Below, piece after piece: positions 34,493-43,565 of a stretch of DNA of 64,000 nucleotides. Position 1 is the stretch's first letter. Every line of letters begins with the position of its first letter. The notes below the pieces were generated by a model. The model saw only the letters and a list, made by a program, of their open reading frames with translations. It searched no databases and was not told the DNA's origin. The position numbers and the translations under genes are program-made. The stretch lies in the NCBI RefSeq assembly GCF_900108065.1, contig NZ_FNVQ01000008.1, positions 1 to 64,000 of the forward strand. The letters are read 5' to 3'. The stretch is from Marinobacterium lutimaris. GTDB taxonomy: Bacteria > Pseudomonadota > Gammaproteobacteria > Pseudomonadales > Balneatricaceae.

Positions 34493-35959
34493 ATGACGAC
34501 CAAGAGCCTGGCGAATCCGTTTGACGCGTCCAACAGCCTTACCCACTCCAATAGTTGCACCTGCGAGCTCTGCAGCGCAGAAGCTCGTTCCGCTCAGGGC
34601 CTTTCCGACCGGGACCGACAGATCCTGATGGAGAAACAGGCCGAAAAAGACCATATCCATCGGGCTGACGCGCCGACCGCCGACACCCGGTTCGACTCAA
34701 GCGACGACATGATGGATCGGGTAGTGGAGAGCGCCATCGTCCGCGGCGTATTTGGCCACCATGACCCGAGCCGGCGTAACTTCATCCGCATGATAGGTGG
34801 CGGCACCCTGGCCGCAGCGCTGGGCAGCGTTCTGCCGCTGGACAAGGTCAAGGCGGCGGTGAAGGAATCGATGGGGCCGCTGGAGAAAACCAAGCTCAAG
34901 GTGGGATTTGTGCCGATCACCTGCGCCACCCCGATCATCATGGCCGAGCCCATGGGCTTCTACGCCAAGTACGGCCTGGATGTGGAGGTGATCAAGACCG
35001 CCGGCTGGGCGGTAGCGCGCGACAAGTCACTGAACGGCGAGTATGACGCCTCGCACATGCTGACTCCGATGCCACTGGCGATGACCCTGGGTGCGGGCTC
35101 CAGCGCCACGCCGTACATCATGCCGGCGGTGGAGAACATCAACGGCCAGGCGATCGTGCTGCACAACAAGCACAAGGACAAACGCGATCCCAAGCAGTGG
35201 AAGGGATTCAAGTTCGGCGTCCCGTTCGAATACTCCATGCACAACTTCCTGCTGCGCTACTACGTGGCGGAACACGGCATCGACCCGGACCAGGATATCC
35301 AGATCCGTGTAGTGCCGCCGCCCGAGATGGTGGCCAACCTGCGCGCCGGCAACCTGGATGGCTACCTCTCCCCCGACCCGTTCAACCAGCGCGCCGTCTA
35401 CGAGAAAGTCGGTTTTATTCACATGCTGACCAAGGATATCTGGGAGGGTCACCCCTGCTGCGCATTCGCCTGCAGCCAGAAGTTCGCCACCGAGATGCCC
35501 AACACCTACGCAGCACTGTTCAAGTCGATCGTCGATGCGACTCACTACTCATCCAAGCCGGAAAACCGTGCCGAAATCGCCAAGGCGATCTCGCCTACCA
35601 ACTACCTGAACCAGCCGGAGGTGGTAGTGCAGCAGGTACTCACCGGGCGCTATGTGGATGGCCTGGAAGCCAAGGTGCAGGACGTGCCCGGCCGCATCGA
35701 CTTCGATCCCTTCCCCTGGCACTCCATGGCGGTATGGATCCTCACCCAGATGAAGCGCTGGGGCTATATCAACGGCGAGGTGGATTACCGCGGCATCGCC
35801 GAGCAGGTCTACCTGGCATCCGATACCAGCCAGGTGATGCGTGATCTGGGTTACGAGCCGCCATCCAAGACCTATGAGAACTACATGATCATGGGCAAGG
35901 AGTTCGATTACACCCAGCCCGAGGCGTACATCAACAGTTTCGCCATCAAGCGGAGTTAA
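34493..35959 (+). CDS. CmpA/NrtA-family ABC transporter substrate-binding protein (cyanate/nitrate type)
   Basis: A 488-residue binding protein. It has a long hydrophilic N-terminus with CTCELC (22-27) before an internal Tat motif SRRNFIR (93-99) and hydrophobic stretch. The mature domain begins LKVGFVPITCATPIIMAEP, a CmpA/NrtA signature. Long N-terminal tails with a Cys cluster are known in some members of this family in proteobacteria. The ligand could be cyanate, nitrate or bicarbonate. Linkage with cyanase favours cyanate. It is the first gene after the sigma-54 promoter. Confidence 0.85.
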   Translation: MTTKSLANPFDASNSLTHSNSCTCELCSAEARSAQGLSDRDRQILMEKQAEKDHIHRADAPTADTRFDSSDDMMDRVVESAIVRGVFGHHDPSRRNFIRMIGGGTLAAALGSVLPLDKVKAAVKESMGPLEKTKLKVGFVPITCATPIIMAEPMGFYAKYGLDVEVIKTAGWAVARDKSLNGEYDASHMLTPMPLAMTLGAGSSATPYIMPAVENINGQAIVLHNKHKDKRDPKQWKGFKFGVPFEYSMHNFLLRYYVAEHGIDPDQDIQIRVVPPPEMVANLRAGNLDGYLSPDPFNQRAVYEKVGFIHMLTKDIWEGHPCCAFACSQKFATEMPNTYAALFKSIVDATHYSSKPENRAEIAKAISPTNYLNQPEVVVQQVLTGRYVDGLEAKVQDVPGRIDFDPFPWHSMAVWILTQMKRWGYINGEVDYRGIAEQVYLASDTSQVMRDLGYEPPSKTYENYMIMGKEFDYTQPEAYINSFAIKRS

Positions 35960-35962
35960 GCC

Positions 35963-36790
35963 ATGGCCTCACTTAATGTGAAAGCCGTTATCGTCTCGCT
36001 GCTGATTCTGCTGGTCGGGCTCGGTGTCTGGGAGGCGCTGAACCAGCCTCCCGCCGCCAGCGCCGAAATGACCGAGTACGAGCGGCTGATGGGCGGCGCC
36101 GACCAGGAGGCGCGGGTTCCCCCGCCCTCCCAGGTGTTGAGCCACGCCTTCGATGAACTCAGCGATCCGTTCTACGACGCAGGCCCCAACGACAAGGGGA
36201 TCGGTATCCAGCTCGCCTACTCCCTGTACCGGGTGCTGACCGGCTTTATCGCCGCCGCCCTGGTGGCGATCCCGCTGGGCTTTCTGATCGGTATGTCACC
36301 GCTGATGTACAAGGCGCTAAACCCGTTTATCCAGGTGCTGCGGCCGATCTCGCCGCTGGCGTGGATGCCACTGGCGCTGTTCGTGATCAAGGACTCGGAG
36401 CAGTCGGCGATCTTCGTCATCTTCATCTGCTCCATCTGGCCGATGCTGATCAACACCGCCTTTGGCGTCGCCAATGTGCGCAAGGACTGGATTCGCGTGG
36501 CCCAGACCCATGAACTGGGCGCCCTGAAGACCGCCTTCCTGGTGATTCTGCCGGCGGCGGCACCGACCATCCTCACAGGCATGCGCATCTCCATCGGCAT
36601 CGCCTGGCTGGTCATCGTCGCCGCCGAGATGCTCGTCGGTGGTACCGGTATCGGCTACTACGTCTGGAACGAGTGGAACAACCTGGATTTGAACAGCGTG
36701 ATCTTCTCGATCCTGATGATCGGGCTGATAGGCATGCTGCTGGACCTGGTGCTCGGGTCACTGGCGAAACTGGTGAAATACGAGGAGTAA
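35963..36790 (+). CDS. Nitrate/cyanate-type ABC transporter permease (NrtB-like)
   Basis: A 275-residue permease with about six transmembrane helices. The EAA-like loop RVAQTHELGALKTAFLVILP and the C-terminal GMLLDLVLGSLAKLVKYEE ending are typical of NrtB/SsuC proteins. The sequence RPISPLAWMPLALFVIKDSEQSAIF matches the family strongly. It starts 3 bases after the binding protein and is 3 bases from the ATPase gene, so all three are one transcript. Confidence 0.9.
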   Translation: MASLNVKAVIVSLLILLVGLGVWEALNQPPAASAEMTEYERLMGGADQEARVPPPSQVLSHAFDELSDPFYDAGPNDKGIGIQLAYSLYRVLTGFIAAALVAIPLGFLIGMSPLMYKALNPFIQVLRPISPLAWMPLALFVIKDSEQSAIFVIFICSIWPMLINTAFGVANVRKDWIRVAQTHELGALKTAFLVILPAAAPTILTGMRISIGIAWLVIVAAEMLVGGTGIGYYVWNEWNNLDLNSVIFSILMIGLIGMLLDLVLGSLAKLVKYEE

Positions 36791-36793
36791 CAC

Positions 36794-37705
36794 ATGTCCA
36801 ACCGCTTTTTAAGCATCGAAGGACTGAGCAAGAGCTACCCATCGAAATCCGGCGAGCTGGTGGTGTTCGAGGACGTCAATATCGGCATCGACAAGGGCGA
36901 GTTCGTCTGCATCATCGGCCACTCCGGTTGCGGCAAGTCCACCATCCTCAACGTGCTGGCGGGTCTTGATACGCCGAGCAGCGGCAACGTGATCATGGAC
37001 GGCAAGGAGGTTTCCGGCCCCAGCCTGGATCGCGGCGTGGTGTTCCAGAACTACAGTCTGCTGCCCTGGCTGACCACCCTGCAAAATGTTGCCTTTGGCG
37101 TGAAAGCGCGCTGGCCCAAGTGGAGCAAGGATAAGGTCAACGAGCACAGCCGCCGATTTCTCGAGATGGTGGGCCTGGGTCATTCGCTGCAGAAGAAGCC
37201 CTCGGAGCTTTCCGGCGGCATGCGCCAGCGCGTCAGTATCGCCCGCGCCTTCGCCACCAGCCCAAAACTGCTGCTGCTCGATGAGCCGTTCGGCGCCCTG
37301 GACGCACTGACCCGCGGCATTATCCAGGAGGAGCTGATCAAGATCTGGGCTGAAACCCACCAGACGGTATTTATGATCACCCACGATGTGGATGAAGCGA
37401 TCCTGCTCGCCGACCGCATCCTGCTGATGACCAATGGCCCGCAGGCGCGGGTGGCGGAGTCGGTGAAGATCTCCATCCCAAGGCCGCGCAGTCGGGCGGA
37501 GATTATCGAAACCCCGGCTTATTACAAGATCCGCAACTACCTGGTGAATTTCCTGGTGGCTCGCTCCGGCAACCTCTCTGGCTCAAGCGGCAGCGCCGCC
37601 AGCGAAACCCGCGAAGTGGATCCGACACTGCTCAGCAGCGAAGCCGACACCACAACCAGCAAGGAGCCGGCCCCGCCCCGGCCCAGGGCTGTGAATAACT
37701 ATTAA
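36794..37705 (+). CDS. Nitrate/cyanate-type ABC transporter ATP-binding protein (NrtD-like)
   Basis: A 303-residue ATPase with Walker A GHSGCGKS (about 44-51), Q-loop VFQNYSLLPWLT, signature LSGGMRQRVSIARA and Walker B LLLDEPFGALD, all intact. After about residue 260 comes a low-complexity Ser/Glu/Pro tail that is not conserved in the family. It is the third gene of the operon and drives the permease upstream. Cyanase follows after 59 bases. Confidence 0.9.
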   Translation: MSNRFLSIEGLSKSYPSKSGELVVFEDVNIGIDKGEFVCIIGHSGCGKSTILNVLAGLDTPSSGNVIMDGKEVSGPSLDRGVVFQNYSLLPWLTTLQNVAFGVKARWPKWSKDKVNEHSRRFLEMVGLGHSLQKKPSELSGGMRQRVSIARAFATSPKLLLLDEPFGALDALTRGIIQEELIKIWAETHQTVFMITHDVDEAILLADRILLMTNGPQARVAESVKISIPRPRSRAEIIETPAYYKIRNYLVNFLVARSGNLSGSSGSAASETREVDPTLLSSEADTTTSKEPAPPRPRAVNNY

Positions 37706-37764
37706 TCGCTTACACAACCGCCAAAAGTACGCAATAAGCACAGACAAAAGCCAAGGAGCTTCTG

Positions 37765-38205
37765 ATGGACAAAGTGACAATGACCGAAACCATTATCGCC
37801 AGCAAACTGGAGAAGGGCCTGACCTGGGAAGCGATCGCCGAAAAGGTCGGCGCCTCACCGGTCTGGCTGACTTCCGCTTGCCTCGGCATGAACAGCGCAT
37901 CACCGGAACAGGCCGCTGCGATCTGCGACTGCCTGGGGCTCGGCAGCGAGGTATCCACAGCACTGCAGAAATTCCCCACCAAAATCTGGGAACAGACCGT
38001 ACCCACTGACCCGCTGGTCTATCGCTTTTACGAGATCATGGGCGTCTACGGCGACACCCTGAAAGAGGTGATCCAGGAAAAATTCGGCGACGGCATCATG
38101 AGCGCCATCGACTTCAACATGGAAGTGGATAAAGAGGAAAACCCGAAGGGCGACCGCGTGGTCGTGACCATGAGCGGCAAGTTCCTCAAATACTCTGCCT
38201 GGTAA
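37765..38205 (+). CDS. cynS: Cyanate hydratase (cyanase)
   Basis: A 146-residue enzyme that converts cyanate and bicarbonate to ammonia and carbon dioxide. The catalytic Arg, Glu and Ser are R87, E90 (VYRFYEIMGVYGD) and S113 (IMSAIDF), with the same spacing as in the E. coli enzyme. The N-terminal part is a helix-turn-helix-like domain typical of cyanases. AAGGAG lies ahead of the ATG. It is in the sigma-54 operon, which implies that cyanate is used as a nitrogen source. Confidence 0.96.
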   Translation: MDKVTMTETIIASKLEKGLTWEAIAEKVGASPVWLTSACLGMNSASPEQAAAICDCLGLGSEVSTALQKFPTKIWEQTVPTDPLVYRFYEIMGVYGDTLKEVIQEKFGDGIMSAIDFNMEVDKEENPKGDRVVVTMSGKFLKYSAW

Positions 38206-38238
38206 GCTCTCAACTGGTAAATGCAGGATCCAATACAT

Positions 38239-38259
38239 GGGCGGCGCATAGTGCCGCCC
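38239..38259 (+). terminator. Hairpin after cynS
   Basis: GGGCGGC / GCCGCCC forms a 7-bp GC stem with a 7-base loop followed by CTTTAG. It lies between cynS and the DUF1348 gene. With a weak T run it may attenuate rather than end the transcript. Confidence 0.5.
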
Positions 38260-38278
38260 CTTTAGTGGAGAGACCGAG

Positions 38279-38752
38279 ATGTCCACAGAACCGCGCCCGC
38301 CCTTACCGCCGTTTACGCGCGAAACCGCCATCCAGAAGGTCCGCGCGGCAGAAAACGGCTGGAACGGGCGTAAACCTGAACAGGTGGCGCTAGCTTATAC
38401 ACAGGATTCACTCTGGCGTAACCGCAGTGAATTTATCCACGGCCGGGACGAAATCATCCAGTTCCTGACACGAAAGTGGCAGAAGGAACACGAGTACCGC
38501 CTGATCAAGGAGCTATGGGCGTTCGACAGCCACCGCATCGCCGTGCGCTTTGCCTACGAGTGGCATGATGACAGCGGCCAGTGGTTCCGCTCCTATGGCA
38601 ACGAAAACTGGGAGTTCGACGCTAACGGATTGATGCAGACCCGCCACGCTAGCATCAATGATCTGCCCATCGATGAGTCTGAACGTAAGTTCCTCTGGCA
38701 GCAGGAAATCCGTCCGGATGATCATCCTGGGCTCAGCGATCTGGGACTCTAA
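38279..38752 (+). CDS. DUF1348 (NTF2-like) family protein
   Basis: A 157-residue SnoaL/NTF2-fold protein. [34 protein letters not shown] and [16 protein letters not shown] are typical of DUF1348, a family of unknown function. No catalytic residues are known for it. It is 73 bases after cynS on the same strand, with a hairpin between, so it may belong to the same operon. The association with cyanase could be functional, for example in handling an unstable product, but nothing in the sequence shows this. Confidence 0.75.
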   Translation: MSTEPRPPLPPFTRETAIQKVRAAENGWNGRKPEQVALAYTQDSLWRNRSEFIHGRDEIIQFLTRKWQKEHEYRLIKELWAFDSHRIAVRFAYEWHDDSGQWFRSYGNENWEFDANGLMQTRHASINDLPIDESERKFLWQQEIRPDDHPGLSDLGL

Positions 38753-38808
38753 AAGTCCACCCGATGCCAGGCTGAAGCTCCACCCTGGGACTGGCAACAC
38801 CGATGCAA

Positions 38809-38829
38809 AGCCCGGCGCGAAGCCGGGCT
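38809..38829 (-). terminator. Terminator between DUF1348 and the GH3 gene
   Basis: AGCCCGGC / GCCGGGCT is an 8-bp stem with a 5-base GCGAA-type loop. On the minus strand it is followed by TTTGCAT and so better serves the GH3 gene, whose stop is 64 bases away. Confidence 0.55.
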
Positions 38830-38892
38830 CTGGGGCAACCACTCATGATGGCCGCGATAGCTCAGTAGTGCGATAGCTGAATAGCCCGGTTA

Positions 38893-40908
38893 TTAATAGC
38901 CCAAGCCAAAGCCTCGGGGAAACTCCGGATCATCGAGATCGTTAGGAATTTCCGAGCGCTGCTCTGTCACCGCGTTGTTATCAGCCGGCAACGCCATGGG
39001 CAACCTACCCTGTGGCGGTATTACACCAGTAATGACGCTCAGAATCGCATTATCACTGGCGCCGAAGTTGCCCAGCACGGCCTGGCTTTGCGCAGCCACT
39101 GGCGTGAGAATCGCCGGACGGCTGAGATCTGCGAGCGCGATCACAGGCAGCTTTCCAGCAAGGCTCTTTAGCATGCTGTATGCAGGTTCGTCATCGGCAT
39201 AGCCGAGACTCCCTTCGACGAAATAGGGGTCAAACCCCGGATGGTCGTCCCCCGCCGGCATCGGCAGGTTCACGATCGCCAGCTCGGCCATCTCCGGGCG
39301 ATCGACCGGAACCAGACCCACAGCGCGGGCAGCCTCTGCCGACAGACCCACCAGGTAAACACGCCGTCCGGCCTGCAGCGGCAGCAGCGGACCGCCATCT
39401 ACCGCGGCGTTTTTCAGCAGCACCTGAGAACGAGCCTGGGTTTCCAGTCCCTGCTGCAGAAACGCCGGACTGGCAAACAGTGCTTCGGCTGCCTGTGGAG
39501 AGACATAGGGGTTATCAAAAAGTCCCAGCTCAAACTTCTGGCGCATGATACGGGTCACCGCCGCGTCTATGGCGGACTCAGACAACAGACCGTCGGTGAC
39601 CGCCTGAGCCAGCAGATCGGCATCCTGCGAGCCGCCGAACTGATCGACGCCAATCGACACAGCGCGGGCGTATCGTTCCTCCGGGGAGAGCGACTCAACG
39701 CCCCAGGGCACCCCGAGACGACTTCCGAGACTATTCGCCTCTTCCCGCGTCATATCCGCCGGCAAGCCTTCCCGACAGATCTGATTACAGTCCCGTGTGA
39801 CACCCCAGTCCGTCATCACCACCCCATTGAAATCGTAATGACCCCGTAGGAGCTCCTTAACCAGCGGCGCATTGAAAGCACCACCTTCGGTACCAAGCGT
39901 AATCCCTTTAGCCGTGATGCCGGCAGGCAAAGCGCCATAGGTCACCATTACCGAGCCCACATCGGCCGAGAATGCGCCCTCAAAGGGAATAAGGTGAGTA
40001 TCGAAGCTGTCATCGCCAGCATCGAAGTCGAGCGTTGAGGCGTAAGGCATGATCGCATCGTAACCCTCCCGGGCTGCTCCGTAACCGGCAAAATGCTTGG
40101 CAACAGCCACGACACTATCCGCGCCGAGCCCGTTGTCGCCCGACTGGATGCCCTCGATCTCCGCTCGTGCCAACAGCGCAGAGAGTTCCGGATCGTCGCC
40201 GAACGTGCCGAACAGGCGCCCCCAGCGTGGCTCGCTGGCCAGGTCGATCTGCGGCGAGAGCGACACCCGAATGCCCACCGCCTTCAGCTCCTGGCGGGTG
40301 ATATCGCCGTAGCGGCGAGCGAGATCAGTATCTCCCAGTGCAGCGAGCCCCAGCGGGTTGGGCCACTGCGAAAAGCCTTCAGCATCCACACTGGCGCCGC
40401 GCACCTTGCTATAGATATTGCGCGGATCAGAGCTGAAGGTGACCGGAATACCCAGACGGCTCCGCTCGGCCATTTTCTGTACGGCGTTGTTCGCTCTAGC
40501 AAGTTCACCTGGCGCTAACGTCAACCCGGTGATGAAAGTGTTGTAGCCTGCGGCGATCTGCTGCTCGACCTTTGCCGCGTCATAGTGACCCGAGTCATCG
40601 CTGGCGTAGGGGTGCATCATGGCGGCACTTTTTTCACTCAGGCGCATCCGGGCGACCAGGTCCTGTGCACGTCGCGCCGCGGGAAGTCGCCAATCCTCGT
40701 AAGGTTGAAGTCGGCCATCATGATTCAAATCACGAAAGGTAAAGCCGTCGAGGGTCAGGGTGTCGCCACCCAGACTGGGCTCTGCATAAGCAACATCCAC
40801 GGCAGTGGAATCCAGACTGGTACAGCCGCTTACGCCAGCCGCCAGCGCGAGCAGCAAAAGCGACGCACGCAAAGGGAAACGGGCCTCAGGCGAAGCAGCC
40901 TCTCGCAT
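38893..40908 (-). CDS. Glycoside hydrolase family 3 lipoprotein
   Basis: A 671-residue GH3 protein with a lipoprotein signal (lipid-bearing C29 in VSGC). The nucleophile is D367 in VVMTDWG and KHFAGYG (271-277) is the conserved Lys-His segment. Between signal and catalytic domain is an EF-hand-like loop D60-x-N-x-D-G-x5-E71 that could bind calcium. The C-terminal part (about 510-671) is the second GH3 domain. It is probably a beta-glucosidase or related exo-enzyme anchored in the outer membrane. I start it at 40908 (AGGAAAG upstream). It is a single gene. Confidence 0.88.
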   Translation of the reverse strand: MREAASPEARFPLRASLLLLALAAGVSGCTSLDSTAVDVAYAEPSLGGDTLTLDGFTFRDLNHDGRLQPYEDWRLPAARRAQDLVARMRLSEKSAAMMHPYASDDSGHYDAAKVEQQIAAGYNTFITGLTLAPGELARANNAVQKMAERSRLGIPVTFSSDPRNIYSKVRGASVDAEGFSQWPNPLGLAALGDTDLARRYGDITRQELKAVGIRVSLSPQIDLASEPRWGRLFGTFGDDPELSALLARAEIEGIQSGDNGLGADSVVAVAKHFAGYGAAREGYDAIMPYASTLDFDAGDDSFDTHLIPFEGAFSADVGSVMVTYGALPAGITAKGITLGTEGGAFNAPLVKELLRGHYDFNGVVMTDWGVTRDCNQICREGLPADMTREEANSLGSRLGVPWGVESLSPEERYARAVSIGVDQFGGSQDADLLAQAVTDGLLSESAIDAAVTRIMRQKFELGLFDNPYVSPQAAEALFASPAFLQQGLETQARSQVLLKNAAVDGGPLLPLQAGRRVYLVGLSAEAARAVGLVPVDRPEMAELAIVNLPMPAGDDHPGFDPYFVEGSLGYADDEPAYSMLKSLAGKLPVIALADLSRPAILTPVAAQSQAVLGNFGASDNAILSVITGVIPPQGRLPMALPADNNAVTEQRSEIPNDLDDPEFPRGFGLGY

Positions 40909-41341
40909 CTTTCCTGCCTGATAATTGATTGAGCGATTTTTAAAACATAAAGAAACTACTGGGGGTTTAAGCATTGAAACCATCCGGTTTAACCAGTGTT
41001 TATGTCAAAGATTAGGAGTGGCGCCCATATTGAGAGCCCCTGAATCTCTAGGCGGATTGTTTAGGAAGCCAGGAACAGATTCTTGGCGTAGCCGACTTGA
41101 AGATTGATCTCCTTTGGGCTGCCACTTCTGCAAAAGACAGCCCCAAGGAGCGGGCATGAAACGCCGATATCTCATATAGCTATCGCGTTATATAGCTTTG
41201 ATTTTTAAGAAGTTACTACCAAAGCCTTCTTTAGACAGACCCCGGTATTGGCCGCAAATCTCAGCCAGTATATGGACGCCTTATACCACAGGGAGACGCG
41301 ATAAATTTATATCGCGGTCTCCTTCGGCCCTAATGGACTCA
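40909..41341. other. Intergenic region between GH3 and SSS genes
   Basis: A 433-base region without a convincing gene. Both neighbours are on the minus strand, so the right part holds the end of the symporter operon (hairpin at 41292-41322) and the left part the promoter of the GH3 gene. ATATAGCT is repeated near 41178 and 41199. I see nothing else. Confidence 0.6.
41292..41322 (-). terminator. Hairpin after the SSS operon
   Basis: A 12-bp stem with one bulged base (GGAGACGCGATA paired with TATCGC-G-GTCTCC) and a 6-base loop starts 20 bases past the symporter stop. There is no T run, so it may be a rho-independent terminator of low quality or a 3' stabiliser. Confidence 0.45.
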
Positions 41342-42850
41342 TTACGCCTTCTGGGCAGCCATAGCCGGTGCAGATGAACGAGGAGCTTTCTTTTTAAGCA
41401 CACTCTTCGACTCATCGATAAACTCATCCGCAATGGCGCCCGGGCGCTGGGTGCAGAGGCTGACGACCACATACAGCAGAGTCGCAACCGGAACGCCCCA
41501 GATCCCCGCAGGCAAGCCGAACAGCTTTCCGCCAGTGGCATAGATGTAGAGCACCAATGCGCCGGCACCCAGGGTGCTGGCCAGCACGCCTGCCGCCGTT
41601 GCGCGACGCCAGAAGAAGGCACCAATGGTTGCTGGCACCAGCACCGCAAGGCCCGAGGACGCGGCCACCGACAGTACGGCGATCAGATCCAGCTCCAGCT
41701 GGGCAAAGACGTAGGCCAGGATAGCGATAACGGGGATAACCAGCTTGCCCACCAGCAGCTGACGCGATTCAGGCACATCCTGCTTCACGTTCGCATAGAC
41801 ATCACGCGCCAGCATGGAAGATAGCGTCAGCATGATCGAGTCGATGGTCGATACCGCCGCAGCCATGATGCCGATCATAACGATAACGCCCAGCACCGGC
41901 GGCACCATGCCGGAGGAAAGCAGTGCCGGAGTCGCCATATCTGCCTTTTCCAGCGAGGGGAAAGCCACCAGAGCGGAAAAGCCCCAGAGCACAGACACCA
42001 GCGTATAGATGAAGCCGAAAATCAGGAAGCCGATCAGCATCTGGCGCAGCGACTTCAGCGATGAGGGCATAAACAGACGCTGACTCACCTGGGGGTTAGA
42101 CAGGCTGAAGAAGAACCAGGGAATGGTCAGCCCCAGGAAGGTAACAAAGCTGAACAGGCCACTGCCGGGCACGGTCAGAGACTCTGGGTGATCCTTCTCC
42201 AGGGTAGCGAACATGGCGTCAAACCCGCCAAGCTTGTCGATTACGATCAGTGCAACGATGGTAGAGACCACGACCATCATGATCGCCTGCAGCGAATCGG
42301 TCCACATCACCGAGCGGATACCGGCGATATAGGAGAAGAACAGCGCCAGCACTGTGGCGAAAAGCACCCCGGTAGTGAACGAGATAGCGCCATCGGTCAT
42401 CCCCGCCAACAGGTAGCCGACACCGGTCAGCTGTACCGCTGCGTAGGGGATAAGGAACAGGCAGCTGGCCAGCGCAGTAGAGGTGGCTACCGCCTTGCTC
42501 TGGTAGCGATGGCCCAGCATTTCACTGGGAGTGACATAGCCGAACTTCTTGCCGACGGACCAGAATTTAGGCCCAAAAATCGCGACCAGCGAAACACCGG
42601 CAAAATAAACGATCTCAAAGCCCAGGGCGCCGACGCCCCCCTTATAGGTCAGGCCCGCCAGGCCTACCATCATGAACGCGCTGTAGGTGGTAGCGCTGTA
42701 GCTCAGCGCGGAGACAAAACCGTTCATCTGTCGCCCACCGAGGAAGTAACTCGACATATCGGCGGCCTTGCCCTGACGGGAGAGTACTGCGATGCCTATC
42801 GCTATTACCAGATAGATGGCGACGGACCACCAGATTAATGATTCACTCAT
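41342..42850 (-). CDS. Sodium:solute symporter (SSS family), candidate nicotinate importer
   Basis: A 502-residue, about 13-helix sodium symporter. Family markers include SYFLGGRQMNGFVSALSYSATTYSAF near the N-terminus and the LSNPQVSQRLFMPSS segment of SSS proteins. The ligand is not readable. I infer a nicotinate or related pyridine role because two copies of the palindrome shared with nicX and nicC lie upstream of its operon. It starts 2 bases after the 60-residue partner. Pantothenate-like or proline-like solutes are alternatives. Confidence 0.85.
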   Translation of the reverse strand: MSESLIWWSVAIYLVIAIGIAVLSRQGKAADMSSYFLGGRQMNGFVSALSYSATTYSAFMMVGLAGLTYKGGVGALGFEIVYFAGVSLVAIFGPKFWSVGKKFGYVTPSEMLGHRYQSKAVATSTALASCLFLIPYAAVQLTGVGYLLAGMTDGAISFTTGVLFATVLALFFSYIAGIRSVMWTDSLQAIMMVVVSTIVALIVIDKLGGFDAMFATLEKDHPESLTVPGSGLFSFVTFLGLTIPWFFFSLSNPQVSQRLFMPSSLKSLRQMLIGFLIFGFIYTLVSVLWGFSALVAFPSLEKADMATPALLSSGMVPPVLGVIVMIGIMAAAVSTIDSIMLTLSSMLARDVYANVKQDVPESRQLLVGKLVIPVIAILAYVFAQLELDLIAVLSVAASSGLAVLVPATIGAFFWRRATAAGVLASTLGAGALVLYIYATGGKLFGLPAGIWGVPVATLLYVVVSLCTQRPGAIADEFIDESKSVLKKKAPRSSAPAMAAQKA

Positions 42851-42852
42851 GC

Positions 42853-43035
42853 TCAGTGCTCCTCAAAATCTTTGGTAATAATCAGATTAGTGACGATCAC
42901 AAGAGCACCAATCAGACACCAGAATAGAAAGCTGCCATACCAGGCTTGCACGCTGGTCAGGACCGTATAGGGCACCAGGTAGCACAGCAAAACCAGGGCC
43001 CAGATAAACCAGGTACCGATGCTTGTTGGAGTCAT
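42853..43035 (-). CDS. Small two-helix membrane protein paired with the symporter
   Basis: A 60-residue protein with two hydrophobic helices (about 8-27 and 33-52) and a short charged C-terminus, TKDFEEH. Its size and position just upstream of an SSS symporter resemble DUF3311-type partners. The family call is tentative. It ends 2 bases before the symporter start and is the first gene after palindromes at 43131 and 43228, so it and the symporter share one regulated transcript. Confidence 0.7.
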   Translation of the reverse strand: MTPTSIGTWFIWALVLLCYLVPYTVLTSVQAWYGSFLFWCLIGALVIVTNLIITKDFEEH

Positions 43036-43130
43036 CTCAATTCCCTCTTCTCTTCTTACTGCTTGCAGTTGCTTTCAGCACAGCCGCAGTTTGAAGAACA
43101 GCTAAAATAATTTATGGCACGACACCTTTT

Positions 43131-43146
43131 ATGGCGTACACGCTAT
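43131..43146. promoter_or_regulatory. NicR-type palindrome, site A
   Basis: ATGGCGTACACGCTAT matches 12 of 16 positions of the palindrome at 50054. All four differences are transitions and two of them keep symmetry. It is 96 bases upstream of the small membrane protein that precedes the symporter. Confidence 0.6.
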
Positions 43147-43227
43147 TTAATACTTAGCAAGGACCGTTCCAAGACCTAAAAAACATGCAATATTCATTGC
43201 TCCAGGACAATTATTTGATATTTTTTT

Positions 43228-43243
43228 AAAGCGTATACACTAT
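43228..43243. promoter_or_regulatory. NicR-type palindrome, site B
   Basis: AAAGCGTATACACTAT matches 14 of 16 positions of the palindrome at 50054. It is 193 bases upstream of the symporter operon and 82 bases from site A, in the same gene-free region. Confidence 0.65.
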
Positions 43244-43549
43244 TAGTGCACAGACTTGTAACACGCATACATCTTATCGCCCCAAAACAGGGCAAAAAGA
43301 CTGCACCAGCAACCGTTGTTCAGCGTTTCCCTCTGCCTGAAAAAGTGACTAATGCACCGAGCCTCTGGATACCGTCCACCTTGTCGTTTAATCAATGCTA
43401 TGGCGACTCAACACCTTGGGAATGCGAGTCAACCCAGTACGACGGTCAGGCCCTTGGGCAAGCCCTTTCGCCACCTATTGATAGCTGCTGTACCGTTTCT
43501 AATCGGTCGAGATAGCGGACTTCAGGGCTGCTTACCTATACACGCAAAT

Positions 43550-43565
43550 ACTGTGTATACGCCGA
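43550..43565. promoter_or_regulatory. NicR-type palindrome, site C (weak)
   Basis: ACTGTGTATACGCCGA matches 10 of 16 positions, with the central GTGTATAC intact. A further inverted copy, TATACAC at 43537-43543, precedes it. It lies 87 bases upstream of the 48-residue ORF at 43652. The right half is poor, so binding is uncertain. Confidence 0.35.

Noticed and set aside
38860-38890. Repeated GCGATAGCT motif as a regulatory repeat
   Set aside because: There are only two nearby copies, with no symmetry or position that suggests a function.
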